Assembly: GCF_033963835.1 (NCBI RefSeq)
Contig: NZ_JAXBME010000004.1
Span: forward strand, 1 to 64,000
Source: Cytobacillus sp. IB215665
Lineage (GTDB): Bacteria > Bacillota > Bacilli > Bacillales > SM2101
Length of the DNA: 64,000 bases
Reading direction: 5' to 3'
Shown: positions 38,203-46,499 of the stretch, piece after piece
Position numbering within the stretch: position 1 is the first letter of the stretch
Layout: the number at the start of each line of letters is the position of its first letter
Program-made: the position numbers and the translations under genes
Notes under the pieces: model-generated
What the model was told of the DNA's origin: nothing
Database searches by the model: none
The model's input: the letters and a program-made list of their open reading frames with translations, nothing else

Positions 38203-38350
38203 AGGCTTATTTCTTAAACATTATTGTTTCCTTACCAACAGAGGATAAAATCATTCTCATCGTTGTATAGAAGAAAAGATGCCACGAAACTCTAGTTGTG
38301 AACATGTATATTTCCTAATACGAAAAACAACAATCAATGCGAAAACAGCC
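38203..38350 (+). repeat. Dispersed repeat element, copy D
   Basis: This is the best-preserved internal copy: left end AGGCTTATTTCTTAAAC, block AGAAAAGATGCCAC (38272-38285), block TACGAAAAACAACAATCA (38319-38336) and right end GCGAAAACAGCC (38350). It sits between the riboswitch terminator and the btuF Shine-Dalgarno, so it is transcribed as part of the btuF leader. The whole spacer 37614-38376 is thus repeat E, riboswitch, terminator and repeat D, with no gene. Confidence 0.75.
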
Positions 38351-38376
38351 ATATTACAAAAGAAGGAGAAAAAAAG

Positions 38377-39408
38377 ATGTTAAACATTAAAAAGTACTTC
38401 CCCACTGTCTTTTTCGTTATTTTATCATTCATTTTATTAGTAGGTTGCGGTCAAACTGAGGTAAATAATAATGCTGCCTCTACAAACGGAGAGCAGGAAA
38501 CTAAAGTTGATGATAAAGCAGAGTCTACAAACGGAGAACAGGAAACTAAAGTTGATGATAAAGCAGAGTCTAGCTTTCCAGTAACAATTACGGATGGATT
38601 AGGTAATGAAGTGACAATAGAAGAAGAGCCACAAGCAATTGTGTCGATAATTCCTAGTAATACAGAAATAGCTTTTGCGTTAGGTTTAGGTGATAAAATG
38701 GTTGGTGTTGGTGATTGGGCTAATTATCCACCAGAAGTAGCCGAGATAGAAAGGGTTGGAGGAGCAAAATTTAATGTTGAAAAGATAATTTCATTAAACC
38801 CAGACGTCGTTCTTGCCCATGCCTCAAGTGCCCATAGCTCTACTGAAGGTCTTCAACAACTACGAGATGCTGGTATAAACGTGGTCGTTGTTAACGATGC
38901 ATCATCATTTCAAGCAGTATATGACTCAATTAAAATGATTGGCACTGTTACAGGAACAGAAGAAAATGCAGACAAGATCATAAGTGATATGACAGAAAAA
39001 TTGAATCTTATTAAAGACAAATCAGCAGAAATTAAAGAAGCTGATCAAAAGGTAGTTTGGATAGAGGTAGATGCTCAATTATATACAACTGGAAAAGGTA
39101 CTTTTATGCATGAAATGCTCGAAGCGATTGGAGCAATAAATGCTGCTGGTGATCAAGAAGGTTGGCCACAATTTACTGAGGAAGATGCGGTATTACTTAA
39201 TCCAGATGTTATTGTTATTACATATGGGTATTATGTTGAAAATGCAGTAGAACAAGTATTAAATCGAGATGCTTGGCAAGAGGTACCAGCAGTTAAGGAT
39301 AAGCTCGTATTCGATATTAACTCGGATTTAGTAACAATCTCTGGTCCACGTTTAATTGAAGGAGTAGAAGAACTTGCAAAAGCTGTCTATCCTGACATTT
39401 ATCAATAA
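38377..39408 (+). CDS. btuF: Cobalamin/corrinoid ABC transporter, substrate-binding lipoprotein
   Basis: This is an extracellular lipoprotein that delivers corrinoids to BtuC/BtuD. The signal peptide ends in the lipobox LVGC with lipidated C24. A linker (residues about 25-68) contains two identical copies of STNGEQETKVDDKAE. The PF01497-type binding domain follows (VTITDGLGNEVTIEEEPQAIVS, VVGVGDWANYPPE-like region, ISLNPDVVLAH). The riboswitch and the CbiZ/Cob neighbours point to corrinoids rather than iron-siderophores. AGAAGGAG precedes the ATG. Confidence 0.88.
   Translation: MLNIKKYFPTVFFVILSFILLVGCGQTEVNNNAASTNGEQETKVDDKAESTNGEQETKVDDKAESSFPVTITDGLGNEVTIEEEPQAIVSIIPSNTEIAFALGLGDKMVGVGDWANYPPEVAEIERVGGAKFNVEKIISLNPDVVLAHASSAHSSTEGLQQLRDAGINVVVVNDASSFQAVYDSIKMIGTVTGTEENADKIISDMTEKLNLIKDKSAEIKEADQKVVWIEVDAQLYTTGKGTFMHEMLEAIGAINAAGDQEGWPQFTEEDAVLLNPDVIVITYGYYVENAVEQVLNRDAWQEVPAVKDKLVFDINSDLVTISGPRLIEGVEELAKAVYPDIYQ
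38479..38568 (+). repeat. 45-bp tandem duplication in the btuF linker
   Basis: Units 38479-38523 and 38524-38568 differ at one base (gagagc versus gagaac) and leave the reading frame intact. The duplication lengthens the flexible tether between the lipid anchor and the binding domain. Confidence 0.95.
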
Positions 39409-40426
39409 AAGCCGTGTTCTACCATATATTATTACTGTATGTTTTGTAATATTTTCAATTTTGTTAGGGGTTTCGATAGGGACGTTATCGATTCCCTTTT
39501 CTACTATTTTAAACGTTATTTTTTATAGTGTTTTTCATTTAGGATCAATAGAGACGCTTGATACAGCAGTAGTTAATATTATTATGGCAATACGCTTACC
39601 CCGAGTGATCCTAGCTTTTATAGTTGGATCTTCTCTAGCGATTGCAGGGGCTGCATTTCAAGGGTTGTTAAAAAACCCATTAGCAGACCCTTATACACTC
39701 GGAGTATCTTCTGGAGCATCAGTTGGAGCAGTAATTGTGCTTTTTTTTGGTATACATATCCCTTTTATAGGGAAATTTACTTTACCGATATTTAGTATTT
39801 CTTTTGCCTTTCTATCTCTCATACTCGTATTAGTGTTTGCCCGGGCGGTTGAGAAATCCATTTCTGTGGAAACGATCATTTTAACTGGTATTATATTTAG
39901 CTCATTTTTAGGGTCTATTATTTCTTTAATGATTGCACTTACTGGTGAAGAATTAAGACAAATCATTAACTGGTTATTAGGTAGTGTAGCGATGAGGGGG
40001 TGGGATTATATTAAGATTATTCTACCTTTTTATATGGTAGGCACTGTATTACTACTCGTTAATGGAAGAGAGTTAAATGCATTCTCATTTGGTGAAGAAT
40101 CAGCTAAAGTTTTAGGGGTTAATGTGGCAAAACGAAAAATGACCATTTTGGCAGCTTCTTCACTATTAACAGGTGCAGCTGTTGCCGTGTCAGGAACAAT
40201 TGGTTTTGTAGGTCTAGTTATCCCTCACATTACAAGACTATTATGGGGCGCGAACCATATTCGTCTATTACCATTATCGATGCTTAATGGGGGGGCATTT
40301 TTAGTTATTGCTGATTTAGTCGCTAGAACAATTATTACTCCACGTGAGCTACCCATAGGAGTCATTACAGCCTTAATTGGTGCACCTGTGTTTGCTTATA
40401 TTTTTATATCGAATCGAAGAGGATGA
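39374..40426 (+). CDS. btuC: Cobalamin ABC transporter, permease (FecCD family)
   Basis: This membrane permease has 350 residues and about ten membrane segments. It carries family motifs RLPRVILAFIVGSSLAIAGAAFQGLLKNPLADPYTLG near residues 75-110 and GTIGFVGLVIPHITRLLWG near residue 275. The frame begins inside btuF. GAAGGAG at 39358-39364 is 9 nt from the TTG at 39374, which makes that unusual start credible and gives a 35-base overlap with btuF. No other good start codon follows before the first membrane segment. Confidence 0.92.
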   Translation: MQKLSILTFINKSRVLPYIITVCFVIFSILLGVSIGTLSIPFSTILNVIFYSVFHLGSIETLDTAVVNIIMAIRLPRVILAFIVGSSLAIAGAAFQGLLKNPLADPYTLGVSSGASVGAVIVLFFGIHIPFIGKFTLPIFSISFAFLSLILVLVFARAVEKSISVETIILTGIIFSSFLGSIISLMIALTGEELRQIINWLLGSVAMRGWDYIKIILPFYMVGTVLLLVNGRELNAFSFGEESAKVLGVNVAKRKMTILAASSLLTGAAVAVSGTIGFVGLVIPHITRLLWGANHIRLLPLSMLNGGAFLVIADLVARTIITPRELPIGVITALIGAPVFAYIFISNRRG

Positions 40427-40433
40427 TATTGTC

Positions 40434-41912
40434 ATGATTAATGTAACGGAAGTTAGTTATCATTATAATCAAAAAAAGGTGTTGGATGATATTAACTTCA
40501 CTGTTAAAAAAGGAGAAATTTTAGGTATAGTTGGGCCTAATGGCAGTGGCAAAACAACATTATTAAAATTAATTTGTGGAATGGTACATGCTAATACAGG
40601 CGACATCAAAATAAAAGGCCAGTCGATAACAAAATATGAGCAAAAAAAACTAGCGAAAATCATTGCGGTTTTACCTCAAACTATTGAAGCATCATTTAAT
40701 TATTCAGTTCAAGAAACAGTTAAATTAGGTCGATATGCTCACCAAAAAGGGCTATTTCCTCAGTGGACAGATGAAGATGAGAACGTTGTAAAAAAGTCTA
40801 TTCAACTAACTGGTTTAACGGGAATGGAGCAAATGAGCTTAGCATCTTTAAGTGGTGGAGAGCGTCAAAGAGTGTTTTTGTCACGTGCATTATCACAAGA
40901 GCCTGAAATACTCATGTTAGATGAGCCAACCAATCATCTAGATATATCGTATCAAATCCGTTTACTAGATTCTTTATCACAATGGTCTAAGACATCAGAA
41001 TTAACTGTTATTGCAATTTTTCACGATCTTAACTTAGCAAGTTTTTATTGTGATAAAATTCTTTTGCTGAATAATGGAAAAATGGTTGCGATGGACGCGC
41101 CTAATAAAGTACTTAACGAAAGAGATTTAATGAGCGTATACCGAACACAATTAACTGTAGGTGAGCACTCTACAGTACCGAAAACATTAATATCACTCGT
41201 CCCCAAATTACCTACTTTACAACAAGAAAATGGGTTGATGTCACAAATATCAATGGACACATCTAAAGAAATAATTGTTATAAAGACTAAACAACCATTT
41301 AAAACACTTTCTTCAGCAATAATTGGTGATGGAATTGGTTGGAAAAGTACCTTTGTAAACCGTCACGTCCACAAAAATTATGATTGCAGCAATCCAAAAC
41401 AAGATATGGCATCATTTCTGCAAAGCCATAGTATGAATAGTCATGATTGTATCGGCATGATGACCGCAGCAACATTAGAAGATGTAGCTACGGAAACGCT
41501 TACTCTTGATAACCTTAACATATTTACAGTCATAACCGCAGGTACATCAAATGCAGTTGATGTGAGTAGAGCAATACATAGAGAAGAAGAGGTGGTTTAT
41601 CCAGGGACGATTAATATGATGATCTTTATTGAAGGTAGACTTACGGAAGCTGCATTTGTACAAGCGATAATGATAGCTACTGAAGCAAAGACAAAAGCGC
41701 TCCATGATGAACATATAATGGACCCTTTGTCAGCAACTATAGCAAGTGGAACCTCGACGGATAGTATTGTCATAGCAGCATCTCAGACAAACAAGCTTAT
41801 AGAATATGCAGGATCTATTACTCCTGTTGGTAAAGCGATTGGGCATACTGTTTATGGAGCGACAAGGAAAGCTATTCAAAATAATAAAATAAGAAGAAGT
41901 GGTCGTGAATGA
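40434..41912 (+). CDS. btuD: BtuD-CbiZ fusion: corrinoid ABC ATPase plus adenosylcobinamide amidohydrolase
   Basis: Two domains are joined in one 492-residue protein. Residues 1-255 are an ABC ATPase with Walker A GPNGSGKTT (34-42), signature LSGGE (139-143), Walker B LMLDEP (160-165) and the H-loop HD (197-198). Residues about 275-485 are a CbiZ-type amidohydrolase (GMMTAATLEDVATET, FTVITAGTSNAVDVSRA, PGTINMMIFIEGRLTEAAFVQ, ATASGTSTDS-like segment). CbiZ converts adenosylcobinamide to adenosylcobyric acid, so import is tied to remodelling. AGAGG at 40418-40422 supports ATG 40434 over the longer frame from 40377. Confidence 0.92.
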   Translation: MINVTEVSYHYNQKKVLDDINFTVKKGEILGIVGPNGSGKTTLLKLICGMVHANTGDIKIKGQSITKYEQKKLAKIIAVLPQTIEASFNYSVQETVKLGRYAHQKGLFPQWTDEDENVVKKSIQLTGLTGMEQMSLASLSGGERQRVFLSRALSQEPEILMLDEPTNHLDISYQIRLLDSLSQWSKTSELTVIAIFHDLNLASFYCDKILLLNNGKMVAMDAPNKVLNERDLMSVYRTQLTVGEHSTVPKTLISLVPKLPTLQQENGLMSQISMDTSKEIIVIKTKQPFKTLSSAIIGDGIGWKSTFVNRHVHKNYDCSNPKQDMASFLQSHSMNSHDCIGMMTAATLEDVATETLTLDNLNIFTVITAGTSNAVDVSRAIHREEEVVYPGTINMMIFIEGRLTEAAFVQAIMIATEAKTKALHDEHIMDPLSATIASGTSTDSIVIAASQTNKLIEYAGSITPVGKAIGHTVYGATRKAIQNNKIRRSGRE

Positions 41913-42874
41913 TAGAGCATATCTTTGCAATTATTATTGCGCTCGGTTTAGATTTTGTAATAGGAGATCCAAAATGGCTTCCCCATCCAGTTAGAGGTTT
42001 TGGCTGGATGATTAAGAAGTGTGATAATGCGTTAAATGAAGGTAGGTTCAGAAAAAGCAAAGGGGTAATAACAGTCATAGTAGTTTGTGGTTTTGCAACA
42101 GTCATTTCTGCGGCAGTTATATTTTACCTATATTCATTACATTGGGCCATTGGCATGCTTGTTGAGGCACTGTTTATCTTTACAACAATCGCAACGAAAA
42201 GTTTAAAGGAAGCCGCCATTGAAGTTAAGCTACCTTTAGTTGATCAAAATCTAGATTTAGCTCGAGAGAAATTAAGCTGGATTGTTGGAAGAGATACGAT
42301 ACAGCTTGATGAATCAGAAATTGTTCGTGGGGTCGTTGAGACTGTAGCCGAAAATACGAGCGATGGTATTACAGCCCCTTTATTTTTCGCAATACTTGGA
42401 GGTGGCCCTTTAGCTGTAATGTATCGAGCAGCAAATACGTGCGACTCAATGCTTGGCTATAAAAATGAAACATACCGAGAATTTGGTTGGGCGGCGGCGA
42501 AATTTGATGATTTATTAAATTTTGTTCCTAGTCGAATATCTGGAGTATTAATGATTGTTGCAAATGTTGCATTGACAAAGCAGTCATTAAAGAAATGTAT
42601 GAAACTCTTATTTCGTGATGCTAGCAAACATCCCAGTCCTAACAGTGGGTGGCTAGAAGCGGCGATGGCTTCGATATTAAGTGTTCAGTTAGGAGGGATT
42701 AACTATTATAAGGGCGTTGCATCCAATAGAGCGACAATTGGTGAACCCATCGTTGCACTAACTGTAAAGCATATAGATATGGCAAATCAAGTGATGATCA
42801 GAACGGTTATAGCGTGTACTATTTTCTATGTTCTAGGAGGGATGTTCATTGAAAGTACCAACACATGGCGCTAA
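41909..42874 (+). CDS. cbiB: Adenosylcobinamide-phosphate synthase CbiB
   Basis: It attaches aminopropanol phosphate to adenosylcobyric acid, forming adenosylcobinamide phosphate. This integral membrane protein of 321 residues has the signatures LDFVIGDPKWLPHPVRGFG at the N-terminus, VRGVVETVAENTSDGITAPLFF near residue 138 and YRAANTCDSMLGYK near residue 172. Its ATG overlaps the stop of the BtuD-CbiZ gene by four bases, directly coupling CbiZ and CbiB, which act in sequence on cobyric acid. Confidence 0.95.
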   Translation: MIEHIFAIIIALGLDFVIGDPKWLPHPVRGFGWMIKKCDNALNEGRFRKSKGVITVIVVCGFATVISAAVIFYLYSLHWAIGMLVEALFIFTTIATKSLKEAAIEVKLPLVDQNLDLAREKLSWIVGRDTIQLDESEIVRGVVETVAENTSDGITAPLFFAILGGGPLAVMYRAANTCDSMLGYKNETYREFGWAAAKFDDLLNFVPSRISGVLMIVANVALTKQSLKKCMKLLFRDASKHPSPNSGWLEAAMASILSVQLGGINYYKGVASNRATIGEPIVALTVKHIDMANQVMIRTVIACTIFYVLGGMFIESTNTWR

Positions 42875-43925
42875 TCCTAAAAAACTGTACGAGGCATATA
42901 ATATCGCACCTCCAAAAAGGATAATAGATTTTAGTGTTAACACTAATCCTTTAGGAGCTCCTATCACCTTAAAAGACGAATTTAACAAGAGCTTCCACTT
43001 TGTCACTGAATACCCAGACATTGAGTCTAGTAAACTATATTCGGCTATTTCTCACAGGGAGAATATTCCAACTTCAAAACTATTTGTTGGGAATGGTGGA
43101 TCCCAATGTATTTATTTATTATCCCAACTGTTTGCTGGGAAGAAGGTAGGGTTACTAGAGCCAACTTTTTCAGAATATCGAACTGCTTGTACCGCTTATT
43201 CATGCCAAATTGAATCGATTCTATTAAATGAATCTAATAACTGGCAACCTCAAATTAATCGTCTTAAAGTCCTCATTAGAGAAGTTGATGTGATGTTTCT
43301 TTGCAATCCGAATAATCCTACTGGGACTGTAATAGATGAGGCTATACTACTCGACATTATTGATTATGCAAAGATACATCATACAACAGTCATTTTCGAT
43401 GAGGCGTTTTACGATTTTTGTGAAACTTCAATATCAATGGTCAAGTATATACAAGAATACAATCATGTTATTATTTTACGCTCACTCACTAAAATGTACC
43501 ATTTAGCGGGGGTCCGCTTAGGTTATGTGGTTGCATGTGAAAGTATAATAGAACGTTTAAAGACGCTACAGCCACCATGGAGTGTAAACGGAATCGCTCA
43601 ACATTTAGGTGTGTTATGCATAAGTGATAAAGCTCATGTTGCTAAGACAAAACAATTGGTTGATGAAGAGAGAAGGAGAGTATTCCAACAACTTACACAG
43701 CTTCATTATTATGTTTCTCCTTCCACTGTAAATTATTATTTACTGAAAGACCCCGTATATAATAATCAGCAAGATTTGATAAGCTATTTATTGATGAATG
43801 GGATTGTACCTAGACACACGTACAACTTTTCAGGGCTTGATGGTAAGTATATAAGATTAGCTATTCGGACAATAGAAGAGAACAATTATCTGTTCGAAGT
43901 TTTAATGAGGTGGAAGAACAAATGA
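42849..43925 (+). CDS. cobD: L-threonine-O-3-phosphate decarboxylase CobD
   Basis: This PLP enzyme of the class-I/II aminotransferase fold makes (R)-1-aminopropan-2-ol phosphate for CbiB. Visible features are the N-terminal HGANP, the substrate segment NPNNPTG near residue 155, DEAFYDF near residue 180 and the PLP lysine in LRSLTKMYHLAGVRLGY near residue 214. AGGAGG at 42835-42840 is 8 nt from TTG 42849, so the gene starts 26 bases inside cbiB. The length is 358. Histidinol-phosphate aminotransferases are close relatives; operon context decides. Confidence 0.92.
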   Translation: MKVPTHGANPKKLYEAYNIAPPKRIIDFSVNTNPLGAPITLKDEFNKSFHFVTEYPDIESSKLYSAISHRENIPTSKLFVGNGGSQCIYLLSQLFAGKKVGLLEPTFSEYRTACTAYSCQIESILLNESNNWQPQINRLKVLIREVDVMFLCNPNNPTGTVIDEAILLDIIDYAKIHHTTVIFDEAFYDFCETSISMVKYIQEYNHVIILRSLTKMYHLAGVRLGYVVACESIIERLKTLQPPWSVNGIAQHLGVLCISDKAHVAKTKQLVDEERRRVFQQLTQLHYYVSPSTVNYYLLKDPVYNNQQDLISYLLMNGIVPRHTYNFSGLDGKYIRLAIRTIEENNYLFEVLMRWKNK

Positions 43926-44497
43926 TGGTATTTGTCTCTGGGGGTGTGAGAAGTGGTAAAAGCAGTTTTGCTGAACAAGTAGTTGAAAAATTAGCTAATA
44001 ACTCAGAACAAGTTCATTATATTGCTACGTCAAAAGCTGTGGATGCAGAAATGCTTGAACGAATTAGCAGGCATAAACAAGATCGTAAAGCTTTGAAGCG
44101 GGACTGGATACTTTGGGAACAACCATACAATATAAATAACCTTATTTCTAACTTTTCAAGTAGCAATCTTATTTTAATTGACTGTCTGACGATTTTAGTA
44201 GCAAATGAATTGTTTAGAGAAGGGTGTAATTGGACGAGTAAAGAATATGGTAAGAAATTAATACAAGAGCTTTTAAGCACGTTCTATATGTTAAATGAAA
44301 AATGCAAACATATTGTCATTGTATCCAATGAATTGTTTTCAAGTGGGATAGCTTCAGATAAGGGGTCCTATATGTATATGTATGTGCTTGGTAATCTTCA
44401 TCAAGCAATCGTTCAAGCATGTGACGAAGCTTATTTTGTTCAATTTGGCATTCCTCAATTAATGAAGAGTAAAAACGAGATGAGGGAATTACGTTGA
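43922..44497 (+). CDS. cobU: Adenosylcobinamide kinase / guanylyltransferase CobU
   Basis: It phosphorylates adenosylcobinamide and transfers GMP to it, activating the lower face for nucleotide-loop closure. The P-loop GGVRSGKSS is at residues 7-15, and H51 in RISRHKQDR corresponds to the guanylylated histidine of the Salmonella enzyme. VIVSNELFSSGIASD aligns with the VTNEVGMGIVPE region. Its P-loop and kinase part are canonical. GAGGTGGA at 43907-43914 supports ATG 43922, four bases inside cobD. The length is 191. Confidence 0.9.
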   Translation: MMVFVSGGVRSGKSSFAEQVVEKLANNSEQVHYIATSKAVDAEMLERISRHKQDRKALKRDWILWEQPYNINNLISNFSSSNLILIDCLTILVANELFREGCNWTSKEYGKKLIQELLSTFYMLNEKCKHIVIVSNELFSSGIASDKGSYMYMYVLGNLHQAIVQACDEAYFVQFGIPQLMKSKNEMRELR

Positions 44498-45282
44498 GAA
44501 TCATCAATGGCTTTTTATTAGCAATTCAATTTTTTACGACTATTCCTTTTAAAAAAAACATTCAATGGGATTCAAAAAGTGGAAGATGGTGTGTCCGATT
44601 TATTCCTCTTATTGGTCTTATTTTAGGTATTTTACTAGCTAGTATACATACGTTATTCCTTAATTACTTTTCGATATCAAACGCGGTGATGGCTTTATTT
44701 CTTATGTTTTTCTCAGTTTTATTTTCTGGTGGACTACATGTTGATGGGTGGATGGATTGTAGTGATGCATTTTTTTCTTATAAAGATACGGATCGTAGAC
44801 TAGAGATCATGAGTGATGCTAGAGTTGGTGCTTTTGCTGTGATCTCATTGTTATTCTTATTTGGCTTTCGTTATTTATTCATCTTTGAATCTATGGGTTC
44901 CTCTATTATAACTATCGCTTTACTAGTTATACCCATTTTATCTAGAACGTTTATGGTATATTTGCTAGTCACAACACCACTTGCAAAACACGAAGGAATG
45001 GCGGCTGCATTTAAAAAACATCTAACCTCAGCTGAAAAGAAATACGTTTATGCAACTGTTATCTTAGTTTTATTACTGCTATACTTCTTCACTCATTTAA
45101 CCGCTATGCTATTTACAGTAATATTAATGATCGCATCTTTCTTTCTTTTATTTACAGGAAGAGCTTTTATTGTGAAGCATTTTGGGGGCATGACAGGAGA
45201 TACGTTAGGTGCTTTTGTTGAAGGAACAGAAACGGTGTTATGGTTCATTTGTTGGCTTTATGCTTCTTACTACATATTATAA
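44494..45282 (+). CDS. cobS: Adenosylcobinamide-GDP ribazoletransferase (cobalamin synthase) CobS
   Basis: This membrane enzyme joins adenosylcobinamide-GDP to alpha-ribazole (phosphate). The 262-residue protein has about six hydrophobic segments. The catalytic acidic motif appears as GGLHVDGWMDCSDAFFSY near residues 79-96, then RRLEIMSDARVGAFA, and the C-terminal FGGMTGDTLGA. The start is TTG 44494, overlapping the cobU stop, with GAGGGAA upstream. Confidence 0.94.
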   Translation: MRIINGFLLAIQFFTTIPFKKNIQWDSKSGRWCVRFIPLIGLILGILLASIHTLFLNYFSISNAVMALFLMFFSVLFSGGLHVDGWMDCSDAFFSYKDTDRRLEIMSDARVGAFAVISLLFLFGFRYLFIFESMGSSIITIALLVIPILSRTFMVYLLVTTPLAKHEGMAAAFKKHLTSAEKKYVYATVILVLLLLYFFTHLTAMLFTVILMIASFFLLFTGRAFIVKHFGGMTGDTLGAFVEGTETVLWFICWLYASYYIL

Positions 45283-45302
45283 TCGAATGAGGGGGAAGTA
45301 CA

Positions 45303-45734
45303 ATGCATTTTGTATGTGGAGGTGCCTTCCAAGGAAAGCGGAAGTGGGTAGTGGAAACATATCAGTTACTAACTAAGGAAAGCTGTTGCTGGATATGTGG
45401 ATATAATGATGAGACAAGTGAAATAAAAGAAGGTTTTTCGATCGTAGTTATCGAAGGAATAGAAGCGTTAATAAAAAAGTCCATTGATCATTGTGTAGAT
45501 CATCAGTTACGTAGTTTGTGGCAGGAGAAAATAACTCAATGGTTAAATTGGGAGAATGAGTCTGAAGAAAATCTAGTTATCCTTATCGGTACAGATATTA
45601 CTCAAGGTCTTGTGCCAATTGAAAAAACAGAACGTCTATTGCGAGATATTGTAGGTTGGTGTTATCAAGACATTGTGCAACAATCTATTAGAGTTGATAG
45701 AATTTGGTGTGGTATAAGTGAAAGAATAAAATAA
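45303..45734 (+). CDS. CobU-like protein, shortened and with an atypical P-loop
   Basis: This 143-residue protein begins MHFVCGGAFQGKRKWV, a P-loop-like sequence in which the usual Ser/Thr after the lysine is Arg. Its C-terminal third (GTDITQGLVPIEKTERLLRDIVGWCYQ) matches the [21 protein letters not shown] region of CobU. The central part that carries the guanylylated histidine is missing. It may be a degenerate paralogue, a regulatory partner or a specialised kinase for another cobinamide form. GGGGGAAG precedes the ATG. It lies between cobS and the adenosyltransferase gene. Confidence 0.72.
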   Translation: MHFVCGGAFQGKRKWVVETYQLLTKESCCWICGYNDETSEIKEGFSIVVIEGIEALIKKSIDHCVDHQLRSLWQEKITQWLNWENESEENLVILIGTDITQGLVPIEKTERLLRDIVGWCYQDIVQQSIRVDRIWCGISERIK

Positions 45735-45750
45735 AGAGGAGTAGATTACT

Positions 45751-46344
45751 TTGAAGCTATATACACGATCAGGTGATAAAGGACAAACAAGTATAATTGG
45801 TGGTAGAGTAGATAAAGACCATGTTAGAGTAGATGCATACGGAACAGTAGATGAGTTGAATTCCTTTGTTGGACAAGCTATGACGTTACTTAAGGAAGAA
45901 ACATTTGCTGATATATATAGTGAATTAGAGAAAATTCAGCACGAACTGTTTGATTGTGGTGGAGATCTAGCTGTAATTAACAATAAGCGGGCTTATAAGG
46001 TACAGTATGACATCGTTGAATTTTTGGAGAGTAGAATTGATGAATATATTAAGGAAGCGCCTGCACTAGAAAGGTTCATATTACCAGGAGGATCAGCACC
46101 CTCAGCAGCCATACATATTGCTAGAACGGTCGCACGTAGAGCTGAACGAAAAATTGTGACGTTACAAAAGCAAGATGAAATAAATGATAATGTTCTAAAA
46201 TATATTAATCGACTCTCTGATTACTTTTTTGCAATTGCACGTGTAATTAATGCTCGCGACGGAGTGAAAGATGTAGAGTATGAACGAAGCGCGATTGTTT
46301 TCAAAGATAGAAAGATAAGGGATGTAAAGAAAGAAGATAAATAG
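45751..46344 (+). CDS. pduO: PduO-type cob(I)alamin adenosyltransferase
   Basis: It transfers the adenosyl group from ATP to cob(I)alamin or cobinamide, making the coenzyme form used by CobU/CobS. This is a four-helix bundle of 197 residues. The ATP-binding N-terminus TRSGDKGQTSIIGG, the VDAYGTVDELNSFVG segment and the catalytic RTVARRAER near residue 125 are all present. The start is TTG 45751, with AGAGGAG at 45735-45741. B. subtilis YvqK is the likely orthologue. It is the last gene of the cobalamin operon. Confidence 0.95.
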   Translation: MKLYTRSGDKGQTSIIGGRVDKDHVRVDAYGTVDELNSFVGQAMTLLKEETFADIYSELEKIQHELFDCGGDLAVINNKRAYKVQYDIVEFLESRIDEYIKEAPALERFILPGGSAPSAAIHIARTVARRAERKIVTLQKQDEINDNVLKYINRLSDYFFAIARVINARDGVKDVEYERSAIVFKDRKIRDVKKEDK

Positions 46345-46355
46345 CAAATACCATT

Positions 46356-46386
46356 AAAGGAAGAATTAAAAATTCTTCCTTTTTGT
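46356..46386 (+). terminator. Rho-independent terminator of the cobalamin operon
   Basis: A perfect 12-bp stem AAAGGAAGAATT/AATTCTTCCTTT (46356-46367 with 46371-46382) with a 3-nt loop and a short T-run. Confidence 0.9.
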
Positions 46387-46446
46387 TAAAATGAGTAGTG
46401 TAGTTGTCTAAGAGAGGTATTGTTAATAATTGTAATATAATTTGGT

Positions 46447-46473
46447 TGTAACTTTTTAAATAAAACTTACGTC
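46447..46473 (+). promoter_or_regulatory. Autoregulatory SigX promoter
   Basis: TGTAAC (46447-46452), a 17-nt spacer and CGTC (46470-46473) match the ECF-type SigX consensus (TGTAAC, 17, CGWC). The site lies 27 bp before the sigX start, as expected for an autoregulated ECF operon. Confidence 0.8.
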
Positions 46474-46499
46474 AAATACATTGAAACGGGGGGAAAGAG

